A stretch of DNA of 64,000 nt from Strigops habroptila (Eukaryota > Chordata > Aves > Psittaciformes > Psittacidae), in assembly GCF_004027225.2 (NCBI RefSeq), contig NC_044297.2:4298047-4362046 (forward strand), written 5' to 3'. Under the pieces are notes generated by a model, which had not been told where the DNA came from, did not search any database, and saw only the letters and a program-made list of their open reading frames with translations. Positions 49,656 through 61,686 of this stretch are shown piece after piece. The translations under genes were made by a program, and so were the position numbers. How positions within the stretch are numbered: position 1 is the stretch's first letter; every line of letters starts with the position of its first letter.

Positions 49656-49746
49656 GCTCAAAACCCAGCTCCCACATCAGCACAATGCCACGGGGGCGCA
49701 GAAGATCAGAACTGGAGATCCAGAACTGCAACATCTCCATAATTCT
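49656..49746 (+). other. Probable GNRH1 noncoding exon 1
   Basis: The 5' edge is estimated from the TATA box. The 3' edge is set by the donor ATTCT|GTAAGA at 49,747. The following intron would be only 61 bp, ending in TTCTCTCACAG at 49,807, with the ATG 1 base inside exon 2. A noncoding first exon is the usual GNRH1 arrangement. Confidence 0.45.
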
Positions 49747-49808
49747 GTAAGATCAAAATGGAGCTGTAATGTTGTTATGATCAGAAAGATGTTGTGTTCT
49801 CTCACAGG

Positions 49809-52616
49809 ATGAAGTCCAGGAAGATCTTTGTCAGTGTCCTCCTGTTTGTCCTGTCTGTGGAAATCTGCTTGGCTCAACACTGGTCTTATGGCCTGCAACC
49901 AGGAGGAAAACGGAGTGCTGAAAACCTGATGGAATCATTTCAGGAGGTGGGTTCTAGACTGTAAAACACCCTGTTGCTTTAGCTGGGGTCCCCTGTCTGT
50001 AAAAGATGCAAGCAAAAAAGAGGTGACATAACTTCACCATGTATATCTGTCTATATATCTATATATCAATATATGTCTATATGTCTATACATATGTACAT
50101 ACGCACACGCTTTTTTAAAGTAGTAATTGGAAAGTAATTGTTGTTAGGGTAAGATGACATTTGACAGCCTTACTGCAAGACAGAGGACTGAGCAGCCTGC
50201 TTCAAAGGAGAGATGGAGTCTGAGTCCCAGGTTAAACCTGATTCCATTCTCTCCCTGCATTTCAGCCAATACTCTGATGGGCTGTTCTAGACAACATTCA
50301 TCCAGAGATGTGGCAAGGGGTGGCTGTCATATGGCAATGAATTAGAGGGTCAGCAGTTAGATTGCAAAGCTGATGTGGAAGGTTCTGTCCCCCGGTGGTT
50401 TTCCCATCCTTTCTACTACCTCACGCATAGTCCCTTGTAATGGTAGTTCCAGTGTCCTGATTTTAAGCTGGCTGTGGCACCTGGGAAAGAGGTGAATGGA
50501 AGTTGTGCAGTGGAACAGTTTCCTCTTCATCTGTACTAGGGTAGAGTTGCTTTAGCAGAAAAACATCTCCTTTCTCAAAGGCTGTATCACTTCCTACTCC
50601 AGATTGCAAATGACATGGAAAAAATCAGGGAAGTGCAGAGGACAGAATGCCCAGGCTCGTACCAGCATTCCAGGCTCAGTGCTCTGAAGGAAATCGTGGT
50701 GAGTAATGGTTGTAATTTTATCCGTATGGGAAAACTAGGGGATGGGTGCAGGCTGGGAATGTACATGGAGGGAAGAGAAAAAAGGCTGGTGGAAGAGGAG
50801 GAAGAGGCATTAAGTTCAGTTCACATGTGGCAATGCTGGCTCTGCCCCAATGTCTGCATCATCCTCAAGTACCTCAGTCCTAGGACAAGGCTACATTATC
50901 CTTATGCTCCAGTGTAGCAATGTCATTACCCACTAAATCAAAACCAAAACAAACACATTCTACCTTAATATAAATCTATGCAGCATTCACAGATGCTTAA
51001 CTTCAAAAGGCACTCTTTGCCAGCTGAAGGATCAAGCCATATGGAAGCTGCTGCTCCCAAGGTCCCTAGGCTGGGAAATGGATTTTCCATTAGATGCTCT
51101 AATGCCATGACAGCAGAGACTTCGCATCCAAACTAACTGCCACACAAAGAATACTCTGAAGCAAAAATGTGCTCTTTAATTAATATAGCAACACCTTGGT
51201 GGGGCCAGATGGTCACCACTTCCTGGGAAGTGTCTCAGAAGTTGAAACTCTCAATCTGTACTTGGTTTGTGAAGCCAAGAGCAGAAGTTTCAAGTACACA
51301 CTCCAGCTTTCACTGAGGAACCTGGCCCGAATGAAGGCTCATAAACTCAGTAACAGGGCTGCAGGCAGGGCAGAGCCTGGCTGCCACTGGATTTTCATGC
51401 AGGAACTACCTAAACTACCTAAAAAAAAAGGTATTTTTTAGGTCACCTTTAATCCCATTTGTACTGAACATAAAACGGAACATAAAAGGTCGGACAGGGC
51501 TTTGAGCAACCTGCTCTAGTGGAAGGTGTCCCTGCCTGTGGCAGGGGGTTGGAACTGGACGAGTTTTAAGGTCCACTCCAACCCAAACTATTTTAGGATT
51601 CTTTTTCCAACCCAATTCTTAGGTTTGCTCAGAAATTGCTGCTAATCTTGCACATCAGTATAAAAGCTTCTAAACCTCAGCATCAAACCCTTAGTTTGCA
51701 TGTCTTAGACCTGTAGCATAGTCTGAACTATGTGGCCTTCTTATTTCTAGCTGCTTAATGACACTGAAAGCAAAGTAATGCTTTTTCCAGATGCAGCTTT
51801 TCCAATGTAACACATTGCTGGAGTTGCTACAGGAATCTTATGCAATGAAAGGGGAGGTGTCTGGAAACGGTCCACCCTGTGGAAAAACTTTTCCAATTAT
51901 CTTCATCATTTCCTGGAGAAGCTGGTAGTGAGCACAAACAAAAATACACCTAGCTAAGGCACATCGGGGCAAACCAGAACATGGTCAGCCAGTGCATCCA
52001 TCCAAAACACCTCAGGCTTTCAACTCTGAGGCAAGAACATACAGAAATACACTCAGATATGAGACCAGATCCAGCAGGATGTGACACAGGAACACAGTTT
52101 CCATTCAAACAGTACTAAGATACACAGAGAATGGTAACAGGGCAACTGTGCCACTCCGTAATGACCCTGTGATGCTTTTGCTTTCTTGTCTCTGCTCTCT
52201 TGGCCAACTGCTTAAGCTCACAGAGACGTTGCTTTGTGCAAGTTCATGCTGCTTCTCCTGAGCTGCTGTCAAAATGTAGTGTTCAACAGCTGCTCGGTTG
52301 CACTCCAAGCTGCAGTGGTGGACCCACCAACAGATGTAAAGTTGGTCATGCACTTTGGGATGAAAAGGGCCATTATTAGTGTCAGTTACATTATACTGGA
52401 TGATCAGATCCCTGAGCAGGTGGCAGAGAGATCATGTCGGGTCCGATTTATGTCATTCTAATCCTCCTCCCATGCAGACCACAGTATGAGCATTTAAGCA
52501 TCTGACCAAGCTTTAAGATTCCATTATCAAAGTTATTTCTTCTCTTTAAAAGAAGTATATGATGTGTGTGTCTACAGGAAAGTCTGATGGAAGAAGCCAG
52601 ACGAAAGACAGCTTAA
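49809..52616 (+). CDS. GNRH1: Progonadoliberin-1 (GnRH-I precursor)
   Basis: Precursor of gonadotropin-releasing hormone, the hypothalamic decapeptide that releases LH and FSH. Coding exons 49,809-49,946, 50,603-50,698 and 52,578-52,616 join in phase 0 and encode 90 residues (chicken about 92). Residues 1-22 form a signal peptide ([13 protein letters not shown] through EICLA). The hormone [10 protein letters not shown] at 23-32 is followed by the Gly-Lys-Arg amidation and cleavage site at 33-35, then the GnRH-associated peptide beginning [11 protein letters not shown] and ending EEARRKTA. Gln at hormone position 8 is the avian/chelonian form; mammals have Arg. The N-terminal Gln would become pyroglutamate. 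The 1.9-kb last intron contains a CR1 fragment. An AATAAA lies 111 nt after the stop. Confidence 0.98.
50041..50105. repeat. TA/TATC-type microsatellite, GNRH1 intron
   Basis: An imperfect run of TATATC, CTATATA and TATGTC units lies about 95 bp downstream of the hormone-encoding exon. It is probably length-polymorphic. Confidence 0.75.
51492..51603 (+). mobile_element. CR1 LINE 3' fragment, GNRH1 last intron
   Basis: GGACAGGGCTTTGAGCAACC, TGCTCTAGTGGAAGGTGTCC, GTGGCAGGGGGTTGGAACTG, TTTTAAGGTCCACTCCAACC and a degenerate tail TTTTAGGATTCTTT. Plus orientation. Confidence 0.93.
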
Positions 52617-52726
52617 ACCCACGAAGCCAAAAGGAACAACAGACCCAGCATGTCAAAGCTATCAAAATTCTCTTCCAAAACCCCTCAATTCTCTTCAAAT
52701 GACCTTGGCTCTGATTGCTTTCTGTG

Positions 52727-52732
52727 AATAAA
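52727..52732 (+). terminator. GNRH1 poly(A) signal
   Basis: AATAAA 111 nt downstream of the GNRH1 stop, followed by GTTGCATGTAAATAG and then TTGTTGTGTCG as a GU-rich element. The short 3' UTR fits the small GNRH1 mRNA. Confidence 0.75.
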
Positions 52733-53061
52733 TCCTCTGCGGTTGCATGTAAATAGTAGAAGATAATTGTTGTGTCGATTACTAGTTTGTATGTAAAAGA
52801 GAACACGTTCCAGTCCGGCGGTGGGGACTCAGCAGCAGAGGGTCTGCTTTGTGTCCTGCCATGAGAACTTGGACATGACAGCTTTGGTTTCACATACGCA
52901 GACAATGCCTGGCCAAGGGCTGTGTCTGATCTCACTGGTCTCTGGATAAAACAGTAATACAACATTACAATTGGGATGTAATTCCACTCGCGCTTCTGTA
53001 GTCCTTGTATGAAAGACCTTCATATGCTCTTTTTTTTACTGGTTCACTCATAAAAACTACA

Positions 53062-53067
53062 TTTATT
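53062..53067 (-). terminator. Candidate distal DOCK5 poly(A) signal
   Basis: AATAAA on the minus strand (TTTATT on plus). Other minus-strand AATAAA hexamers downstream of the DOCK5 stop are at 54,480-54,485 and 53,664-53,669. If this distal one is used, the DOCK5 3' UTR is about 5.2 kb and its end lies about 0.3 kb from that of GNRH1. Confidence 0.3.
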
Positions 53068-56000
53068 TTAAAAAGGTATTTACAAACTTTACAACAGTTA
53101 ATACATTTTAAAAACCATGAAAATTTATACACCTTGCTTTACAGACTTAGTGAATCAGATGTCATTTACCCAGAGAGATGCAGACTCCCTTTCCAAAGCT
53201 TAGCTCCTACTCTTTCTTCAGAGCCAGTTTAAAAGCTGTATTTTTTGCTGATTCAATTGCAGAGAACTAAAAGAAAGAGGGAAAAGAAAACCAAGGTCTT
53301 TGCAGTCTGCAGAGGTGCGTTTTGTAACTAAACCATCACATCCAGGATCTCAAACCACTCACAAAATACTGTTACACAACATCCGTATTCTCCTGAATTC
53401 AAGATGAACAAGTCCCAAGGTTTATCATGTCATTAAACCTTTGTAATACCAACAATGAAAAACTACATCAATTAATACCATGCATGTTGGGGCTGAATTT
53501 CAGAGCTGCTGAGGATTTACACCTCTGCTTAAGAAAACAGACAACTGCAGACCATGCATGTGAAAACCAGGTTTGAAGTATGCAGTCAGGCATGTCCAGG
53601 GATTCAGACAGCCTTAAATCACGACAGTCAGACCAATACAGCATCAAAAGATGCTTTTCACCTTTTATTAAGCTCCTCTATACCCCTTTGTGTACTCTCT
53701 GTAGTGCCACAAAGTCCTAAAGATGCTTTAATGTTAACAGGAGCAGAATTAGGTGAACCTCATGCACCTTTGAAAAGCACAAGCAGCAATGAAATCACAT
53801 TATTCCTTTTCTTTTTCTTTCCCATGTAGTCCTAGGAAAAGCTCACCCTGATCCACTAGATAATTTGGTCTGCAACAGTAAATATCAAATACTGAAGGTT
53901 TTTAATTAAAAGAATTAAAAGAAGGCAGCAGTAATGGGTCAGGAACGCTTTCACCATAAAAAAGCTTACAGTTAAATTACAGACACCTTCAACTTATTAT
54001 TTCCATTTACACTTATAAAAATAAATAAGGAGAGAAAATCTGAGCCATCATCACTCCAAGTCTAACTCACTGTTCATGTGTGGAGCACACACTGGGCTGC
54101 ACAGTGTGAAGGTCGTTAGATGCAGGTTCTCCAAACCCACTGCATAGACATGACAGTGTTTTCTGCCACTGCGGATCACAGATCTGTTCTCACTGGAATC
54201 GGTGTCCTTTCCTAATCCAATAATCCACTGAAATGGAAAGCTGTCTGTTTCCCTCCTCCCTGATGTGGATTAGAGCCTGTAACATTTTTAAAGGAATTTA
54301 TCACAGCATGACAAATTTTAATTAAAAGCTCCAGAAAACAAGTGTTGAGCATATTTCTCCAAAGCAAAACAAAATCCTCTAAGATTTGAAATGTAACACC
54401 AGCTTTGAAGAGCACAGCTACGAAATGGGATTAGAGTTTGTCTTCTCTGCAGACTCGATATTTAACTTGGGAGGTTTGTTTTATTCAAGACCCATGAACT
54501 GGGTAGAAATGCTGCTGTTTGCGTTCACTTCTGGTGTGCAGAGATGACAACATTAATGTTCTACTCCCATTTCTAGCCCTCCAGTTTAAAAGACAGTGGA
54601 TGACATTTCCAAGAGCATCTAATAAACATGGAAAGGTGATCCTGATTCTGAAAGCGAAGTAGTGAGACCTTAAATTGTCTCTGAAAGTTAAATCTCAGCA
54701 TTTAAGTCAGGGAAGTACCACAGCAAAGAGCAGAACACTCAAATCACCAGTGGTCTGGTGGGATTTCTCCTAAGTGCAGGCACTTACTTTCACTTAATTA
54801 AAATGAGCCAGGCCCCATCCTTATTCACACACTTAAATATCCAACTGCCTTTAAAAATCTGACACTTAGAAGACAATGCTCTTTCCTAAAACTGGCACAA
54901 AGCCCCACAGAATCACTACAGAGTCCATATAGTACCTCTAAGCAGACTGTGCTGACTTATATCAGCTGAGAACAGAACTCCTCACACACCACAGGCAATA
55001 ATACAGTTATCAAAATGGAACACCTATTTGTGAGTTAGTTTTCCAAAGGAAAGAAGGAGAAACAGGGAGAGTTTACACCACTTCAGACTCTAGAACAAAA
55101 TAATGCTGAGGAAGGAAAAATCCCCCAACCTTAAACCCCTTTCTGGCACAGCAGATTTGCCAATGAAATGCCCAAAATATCCCAGGAAGGAAAATCTTGC
55201 TCCATGCTCTTTAGGCATCAGCTGTTCCTTTCCTTCCAGTTAGGGTGATGGCTCAGCTACAACAGTCTCCAACCGGCCAGACAACAAAGGCAGCAAGGAG
55301 AAAAGCCTGACCTGTGTGGACAGCATGCCAAGACCAAGTTTAAGGAACCTGCCAGGTGAGACAGTGGATTGCAAGGAGAGCATACAGGAAGATAACACCT
55401 TCACTGCTTTTTAAGGAGCTGGTTCTATAGGAAAAGTCAAAGATCAAAATAGAAATGAAAGGCCTGTTCGTAAACCTAGTCTATAAAACTGCAAAAACCC
55501 ACTCCAAACAGTGAGAACCAAGTCTCCCCAAGTTAAAGAGCATTATGGAAAGGGTCACTGAAGATCAGCTGAACAATTCTTCCCAAGGTCAGACTTCCTC
55601 CAGTGAGGTTTTTTTGCATGGACTAGTTCCCTCCTCTAGGAAAAAACCCCAATGTGTGAGTTCAAGTGATTAAAGCAGATCAAAAAAGTAGGGAAATAAG
55701 ACTCAAAAGTCACTTGGAACCAAAATCCCCAAAGCTGATAGCTAGTTTGTTTCCCCACAACAGACAAACCCTCAGCTGAGATTCCCACACAGAGTCCTTT
55801 GTTTCTGCTGCCTTACCACAGGAGTTAAGAGCCAACCTGCTCTGAAAAAGAAATGCACCCAAGAATGAGGTAACAGGCAGATGTAGAATGGGGGAAGGCA
55901 CTGAATTAGTGAGAGGTGGAGTTAATACCCACTTTTCTACAATTCAGACCACATCCTGATGTTCTATCTCAAGCAAAATTCTCGCTGAAGACAAAAAGTT

Positions 56001-58256
56001 CTTGTTCAAGTGAAGAGTTTCAGAGGTCCCTTTAGTTCATGTGTGCAGCAGAAGGAAGACAGTGGTTACAAGAGAAGGAAGTGCACAAAAAATGAAAGAC
56101 AAGAAAACCCTGTGGTTTTCAAGTCAAGCAGCATCTATGTCCAAGAACATAATGTGGAGCTGACGAGTCCTACAATGCACCAGAGAGAGGGGGGCAACCA
56201 CGGTCAAGTTGTCCAGGAAGGTTTCCAAGATTTCCCCTGGGAAGGCAACAACCCAGAAGGCAGTTGTACGTGTGCTACAGCAAACACGGCTGCAGATGTG
56301 TGTGATGCGACTGCAGGGCAACTTCCAAATGGCTCCAACCTGTTCTGTGATGTGAATCCAATAGGATCCTTCCATGAGAGCAATCTGTTTCACAGAGCCA
56401 CGCAGGCACCAAAGCAAATGCAGCTTCTGCAGGTTTCCTGAACTGGAGCCACACTGAAGCCAAAGAACATGTGTAAGAACAAAGGAAAGGGCTACTTCAG
56501 TCTGAACAAAAACCATTGTGGGGTTACTTTGGTTTTGTTTCTCCCTGAACAGAGGAGAAATACACTGAAAGAGAGTTTTAAACTGAATTGTCTTCTGGCT
56601 TGTAAGGGGCAGGTCCCCACCTCAATGCTGCAGCCCAGAGCAAGTAGCCCTGAAAGGTGCAAAATGAGTAGTACTGATCACAAATGGGGACGTCCTGGGT
56701 TGTACCAGCCAGATTCCAGTGGCAGCTCAGGCACAGAGGAATGCTGTGTCTAAGGCTCGTCTGCTCCCGAAATAACAGTGATATTTGTGTTGAATTTTTG
56801 GTCACTATGCAACTGTGAGGACGCGCTATTCTAACAGTGTGCAACAGCCGCCTTCTGTATGGATCATGTGAATGGAGAAACATTAAAACCTAAGATTGTG
56901 CCATTTTTTCTCTATACAAGGACTGATGCTGATATTCAGACTGAGCAGGAAATAAATAAGTAAAAGAGAAGTTAAACACATTATCTCATTCTCCAAGGAA
57001 ATAAAAGCTCCAGAGAGGTGGAGGAAGCAATAGGAACTAGGTGGTGAATAGTAAAGTCTTCCACGTGCATCCCAGATCTAAACAGCTCCTAAAAGGCCAG
57101 TGGCTGTTAAAAACCCAGATCAAGGCAGGCTAGAAAACAAAGTGCAAGTACTGCCGCAAATGGGTGCAGGGAAAAAGAACAGGATGAGAATTAGCTATGT
57201 CTTTGTGAATTTACCCAGCCAAAGTAAAGGTTACAGTAACTGTCAGACTTTGTTTCTGAGGTCAGGATGTATAGCTAGATCTATACATCCTGCTCTCAGT
57301 TGCTGGTTACCAGTACAGTGCTGGCATCAGTGCAGCTTTGACTCTTCTCACATACTTACTGGTGAGAGGCACCTTTTTGCACCCTATTAAAAAGCACAAG
57401 ATGAAACATTCTACCAAGTCCCAGACGCAAGCACAAACTGGGTAGGTAACATAATTCAGGGTGGAGTATCAACTGCTCTGTAGTGTTAAAACCAGAATCA
57501 ACAGTGAAATCATGACAAAGTACTGGTGAACCTAAACTCTCCATTGGGAATGCGCAACTGCCACTACTCAGAGCAGAGATGGTAGATGTATGTATTTAAG
57601 GTGAAGGCAGAATGTCTGCACTTCATCTGCAATACATATGATCACTAGCAGAAAAAAAAGACCTTATTCTGCTAACAATGCTCAGGTCTCTGCCTGCACT
57701 CAGGAACCTTTGGAGACTGCACATCATACACCAGCACCTGACATTTCACAACTCAGGGCTGGCTGTGATCTGCTTCACTTCATGCAGATCAGGGCTGGGC
57801 TATGCCACAGGGACAGGAGGAGGGAAGTGCAGCTGTGAAGTGTAATGAACTTACATGAAAACACTGCAGGACACATACTGGCGTGGCTTACCTTGTTCCA
57901 AACACTGGTGCAAATCACTACTGTGACAGGTCTACACTAGGAATGAGCTCCTGAAATTGCATCAGTGAAAGAACTTGGGACAGACAAGACTTAAGACAGA
58001 GAAAAATTCCAGCAGGGTGACTTCTCCTGCTATGTGATTAGTGTCTCAGTACTGGAAAGGTAAACCAGACGTTAGGGAATACAGTCACAATATCAGTTCC
58101 TTTTGGTATTTCCCAAAGAAAACTCCAAAGGGAGTGAATGGAATGGCAGGTGAGATCACTGGTGTTTTGGGTCAGAGAGCCCAGCACTGTCAGTAAAAAG
58201 AAAGCAGGCATTTCACTCTGGGTGCTTGCTGTTGCTCCAGCAAGTGCTGATCCTCA
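53068..58256 (-). other. Probable DOCK5 3' UTR and/or intergenic DNA
   Basis: No spliced coding exon recognised on either strand. Open frames such as 56,010-56,441 (plus, 143 codons) have no recognisable domain and no supporting context. The first AATAAA on the minus strand after the DOCK5 stop is about 3.8 kb away, so much of this stretch may be 3' UTR. Confidence 0.4.
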
Positions 58257-61200
58257 CTATAAGCCTTGCTCTGAAGAGACAACGCTGGATTTCCTGGTTT
58301 TTGGGGGTGGAGGAGGAGGTTTGGCTTCACGTCTGCTGGGGAGTGGTGGAGCAACCTGAGAAGATAGAACAAAAACACACATTAAAATAAACCATGACTA
58401 GCAAGTTAAGGCATCATGCTTTATCAAACAAGAAACACAAAAGGTCCTGTACTACTTGATGCTTCCTTCAGGACCACATCTTTGAATTCAGCCTCTTGGT
58501 ACTACAGGCAGTTGACCACAAGGGCAAACAAGGACAGATGCCTAGGAGCTAACAGAAGCAGATAGGTTTTAGTAGCTAGAATACACTTTAGCTGCAGATA
58601 CACTTTAGCTGCTTCTGACCTGCAGTTTGACTTTGAGTCAGAGCCATTTGTCCCTCTGTCCCACTGTTGTTTATCAGTAGAAAGGCCCTTATGGTTTCAA
58701 AATTCAACTATGCTTATCTTGCTGGCTGGATGAGTTGCACCAAGTAGGGGTCAGAAGGATGCAAATGCTTCCAAATCAGAATGGTACAAGGAACTCCATT
58801 AAATGGCAGCAAATGAAGGTCTACTAAAGCAAGCCACAGCCTCCTGCCCAGCACAGGGGCTTGCAGGATGTTTCTTGTTCTTCACTCTAGTGGGTTCTTT
58901 CAGAAAATACTTTTACAATCTCTCTTTAGTGCCTTTGAATCCTTTTCATTGGGCTGCAAGCCAAGGTCAATGTTGCAAGCCAGAACATGTTAGTAACTAG
59001 TTTTCTTACAAGACTCAAGGGAAGGAGGCTCTTTTATTAATCCTCTTCAACCAGTGACTTCCACAGCATCCCTCGAGCTGTCATAGTTCCACCATTCACA
59101 TCACCTACAGCAGCTACACTGCTTCTCAGTCAATTCTGACCAAATGAAGGACAAAAGCTCTCCTATTTATCCTATGCTTCAAGGCTTCATGCCAGCGTTG
59201 TATCTCTCTCTAACAGAATTAAGTGATCAGCAGTTTTGCTGTCTTCCTGTGTTGTCAGAGCAATCATTCTTTAAATTCTTTTTGGTCAAATTCCAATTCA
59301 TCTCACTAAAACACTCCATAAATCCTCTTCGCAAATTGGACTGGGGAAGACTTCCAGCCTGTTCACAGTTACAAAAGGATGTTTTCTTTTGCTGTGCACT
59401 GGTAAGCAATTACGGTCTCATATCAGGAGCACCTACAGTTCAGGGGCAGATGAAACGATTCTGACATAATGACCAGAGTATTTGCATGTGAAGTATCTGC
59501 AAGCTGTTTGCAATCCCGTAGTGTAAAGGAAACATTAATTTAGAGCATAAAAAAAGAGTGGCAATTCGATGTTCCTAGAAGGAAATCAACTTCATGAAAT
59601 GGAGAAAAAGGCTGACTAAGATGGATATATAATACAGACTGGTTTAAGTGACTAATACATTGACAAATTAGATTATTCTGAGCTGAGAACTCAACAGGAG
59701 ACATTTATCACTTCTGAACACGTGTGAACACTTTTCCCTTTCTTTTTCAGGACCGGATTACAGTGCTGGGTTATGTTGATCCTGCTTTTGAAACTTTTCA
59801 ATCATTGTGCTTGTTTGTTTCCAATAGATCTTCCCACCCCCACACTCAGTTTGCGTAACCAAGGACAACACAACTCCCACTTGGAATCCAAAAACAAGGG
59901 ATTGCATTTGACAGCCTTCTCCTGAAGCAAAAAAACCCTCTTATTCTTTTGTGGTTTCAGGGAGTGAACCAGTAAACTGATGAGACAAGTTTCAAGTAGC
60001 ACCACCCTAGAAGCAGCTTGGAAAACTCTGCTGGTGTCTCTTTCTCAAAAGCTGTTTTCCAAAGAAATGTCAGCTCTCATTTCCTTACCTCCACAGTATT
60101 CCTGGGGTTGCTGTTCTCATAGGGCTTGCTCTTGGGTGGAGGGGGAGGTGGGGTGCTCTGTAAGCCAGCACTCGCCAGTCCATCAGCTTGCAAGGAGGGA
60201 AAACCTAGAAGCAACAACAGTAATGAGAAGAGACATTCAAGGAGGTGGAAAAGGAACGGGAAATGGGATTGGCCATGTAGAATTTTAAGCACAAGATATT
60301 AAATGAATCTCTCTTTTGATCTGCTAACAGTTCTCTGCTTTAGCAGCTAAACCTGAATGGGTATGTCAGAGCAGGGGCACAGTTGGATCTCCCTTAAGTT
60401 CCAAATGCCCAGAAGAGTTCTATCTTCATCCAATGAATCTAAGCTTATGTGAAAAATGCATGCCTGAGAGAAAATTGAATCCATTATCACATCTGCAATG
60501 TTCAGTGGGGTTTCCTTTCAGCCTGGGCCTCAACCTGAGAATTCACTTTGATTTTAACTCCAGTTGATGGAGCAGATAAGGACCAAACTTCAGAAGAACT
60601 CCTGGGAAGCTGTCCTGCTACTGAAGGCAACTAAAACCGCTTGCTAAGTACAAGAGTGAGGTTTCAAATTCCTTTCTTCCTACAGTATTCCTGCATTTGT
60701 TTGTGTTTCTGGTTGTCTCCCCACTCCATCCCAGTCTGATCTGTATTTTTTGGTTTTAATCCTCTCACAACAGTTTTAGGCTAGTTCAGTTCATATTCTA
60801 TGCTGGATTCTGAATTACATCCATATAGGAGGAAGGACAGCCAGGTTCTACGTATGAACTTCAAACAGAGCAGCAGAGTGAGAAAGGCAACAGCAAGCAA
60901 GGAAGTTGCCAGTGGTGACACCACAGTTGTATTTTTACCTTAGCCATACTGATCTGTTGTTTCAGAAGTACCTACAGAGCTTGCTGGATATGCTAGGAAG
61001 GGAAAACTCATTTTGCTAATGATAAACTCCATCTCTTTTAGGTGTCACATTTATCAGCTGAACTTCCAAGCTGCAGAGCAGCTTCTCCTGAAACTTTCTG
61101 CCATATGATGGGAGTTACTGGTCATGAAATACCAAAGCCCTCAGGGCTTGCTGAGAAAATTCAGCCATAAAGCTGATGCGAAATACCATGCTGGATTGAT

Positions 61201-61686
61201 GCAGTTCCATCCAGTGAATCCACAGGAGATGCTCCTCTAGTCAATGCAAGTCAATACAGGAGGAAACAAGTAAGAAATTGAAAAATTGTTCTCTGGAGTT
61301 CATCTGATATACTGATTGTAACGAGTGATATGTAAGTCACAAGTATGACTGTAGTGCCTTTGATATCACTGCCAAATCCTGTTATCTGACAAAAATGTCT
61401 GCAAATATTAGCAGCCCAGAGTCACTTTCTGTGAAGTACTGCAGAGCAGTTCCTTCCTCCCTCCCCAGTAAGGTTACCTCAGCAAATAAATAGTAATTCC
61501 TACTACTGCCCTGAAGGATGTGGCAATTGCTCTGTAACAGAACTTACTTTGGGTTCTTGGGGTTTTGGGAGTGATGGGTGGTGGGCTTCGAGGTGTTGAT
61601 TGCTGGAGCGAGGAACCCTGAAGCAAAGTCAGTCTGTTGTCTCCTAATTGCAGACTCTTTGGCCTTTGTGCTTTTCCTGACATGCC
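58257..61686 (-). CDS. DOCK5: DOCK5, C-terminal three coding exons (partial)
   Basis: DOCK5 is a DOCK-A family guanine-nucleotide exchange factor for Rac; only its C-terminal proline-rich tail is visible. Exons in transcript order: 61,686-61,548, 60,204-60,089 and 58,355-58,257 (stop TAG at 58,257-58,259), with GT-AG borders and phases 0/1, 1/0 and 0/stop. The segments read GKAQRPKSLQLGDNRL, SPPPITPKTPRTQ, STPPPPPPKSKPYENS, then APPLPSRREAKPPPPPPK and KSSVVSSEQGL at the C-terminus. The same order of proline-rich motifs ends human DOCK5 as I recall it, with PPPPPPKSKPYE and RREAK as anchors. Such segments bind SH3 domains of Crk-type adaptors. The DHR1 and DHR2 domains lie beyond the right edge, and no further exon was found between 61,687 and 64,000. 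A close paralogue (DOCK1 or DOCK2) is less likely given these motifs and the neighbouring genes. Confidence 0.92.

Noticed and set aside
56010-56441. 143-codon open frame, plus strand, between GNRH1 and the DOCK5 stop
   Set aside because: No recognisable domain or splice signals; it lies antisense within the probable DOCK5 3' UTR.
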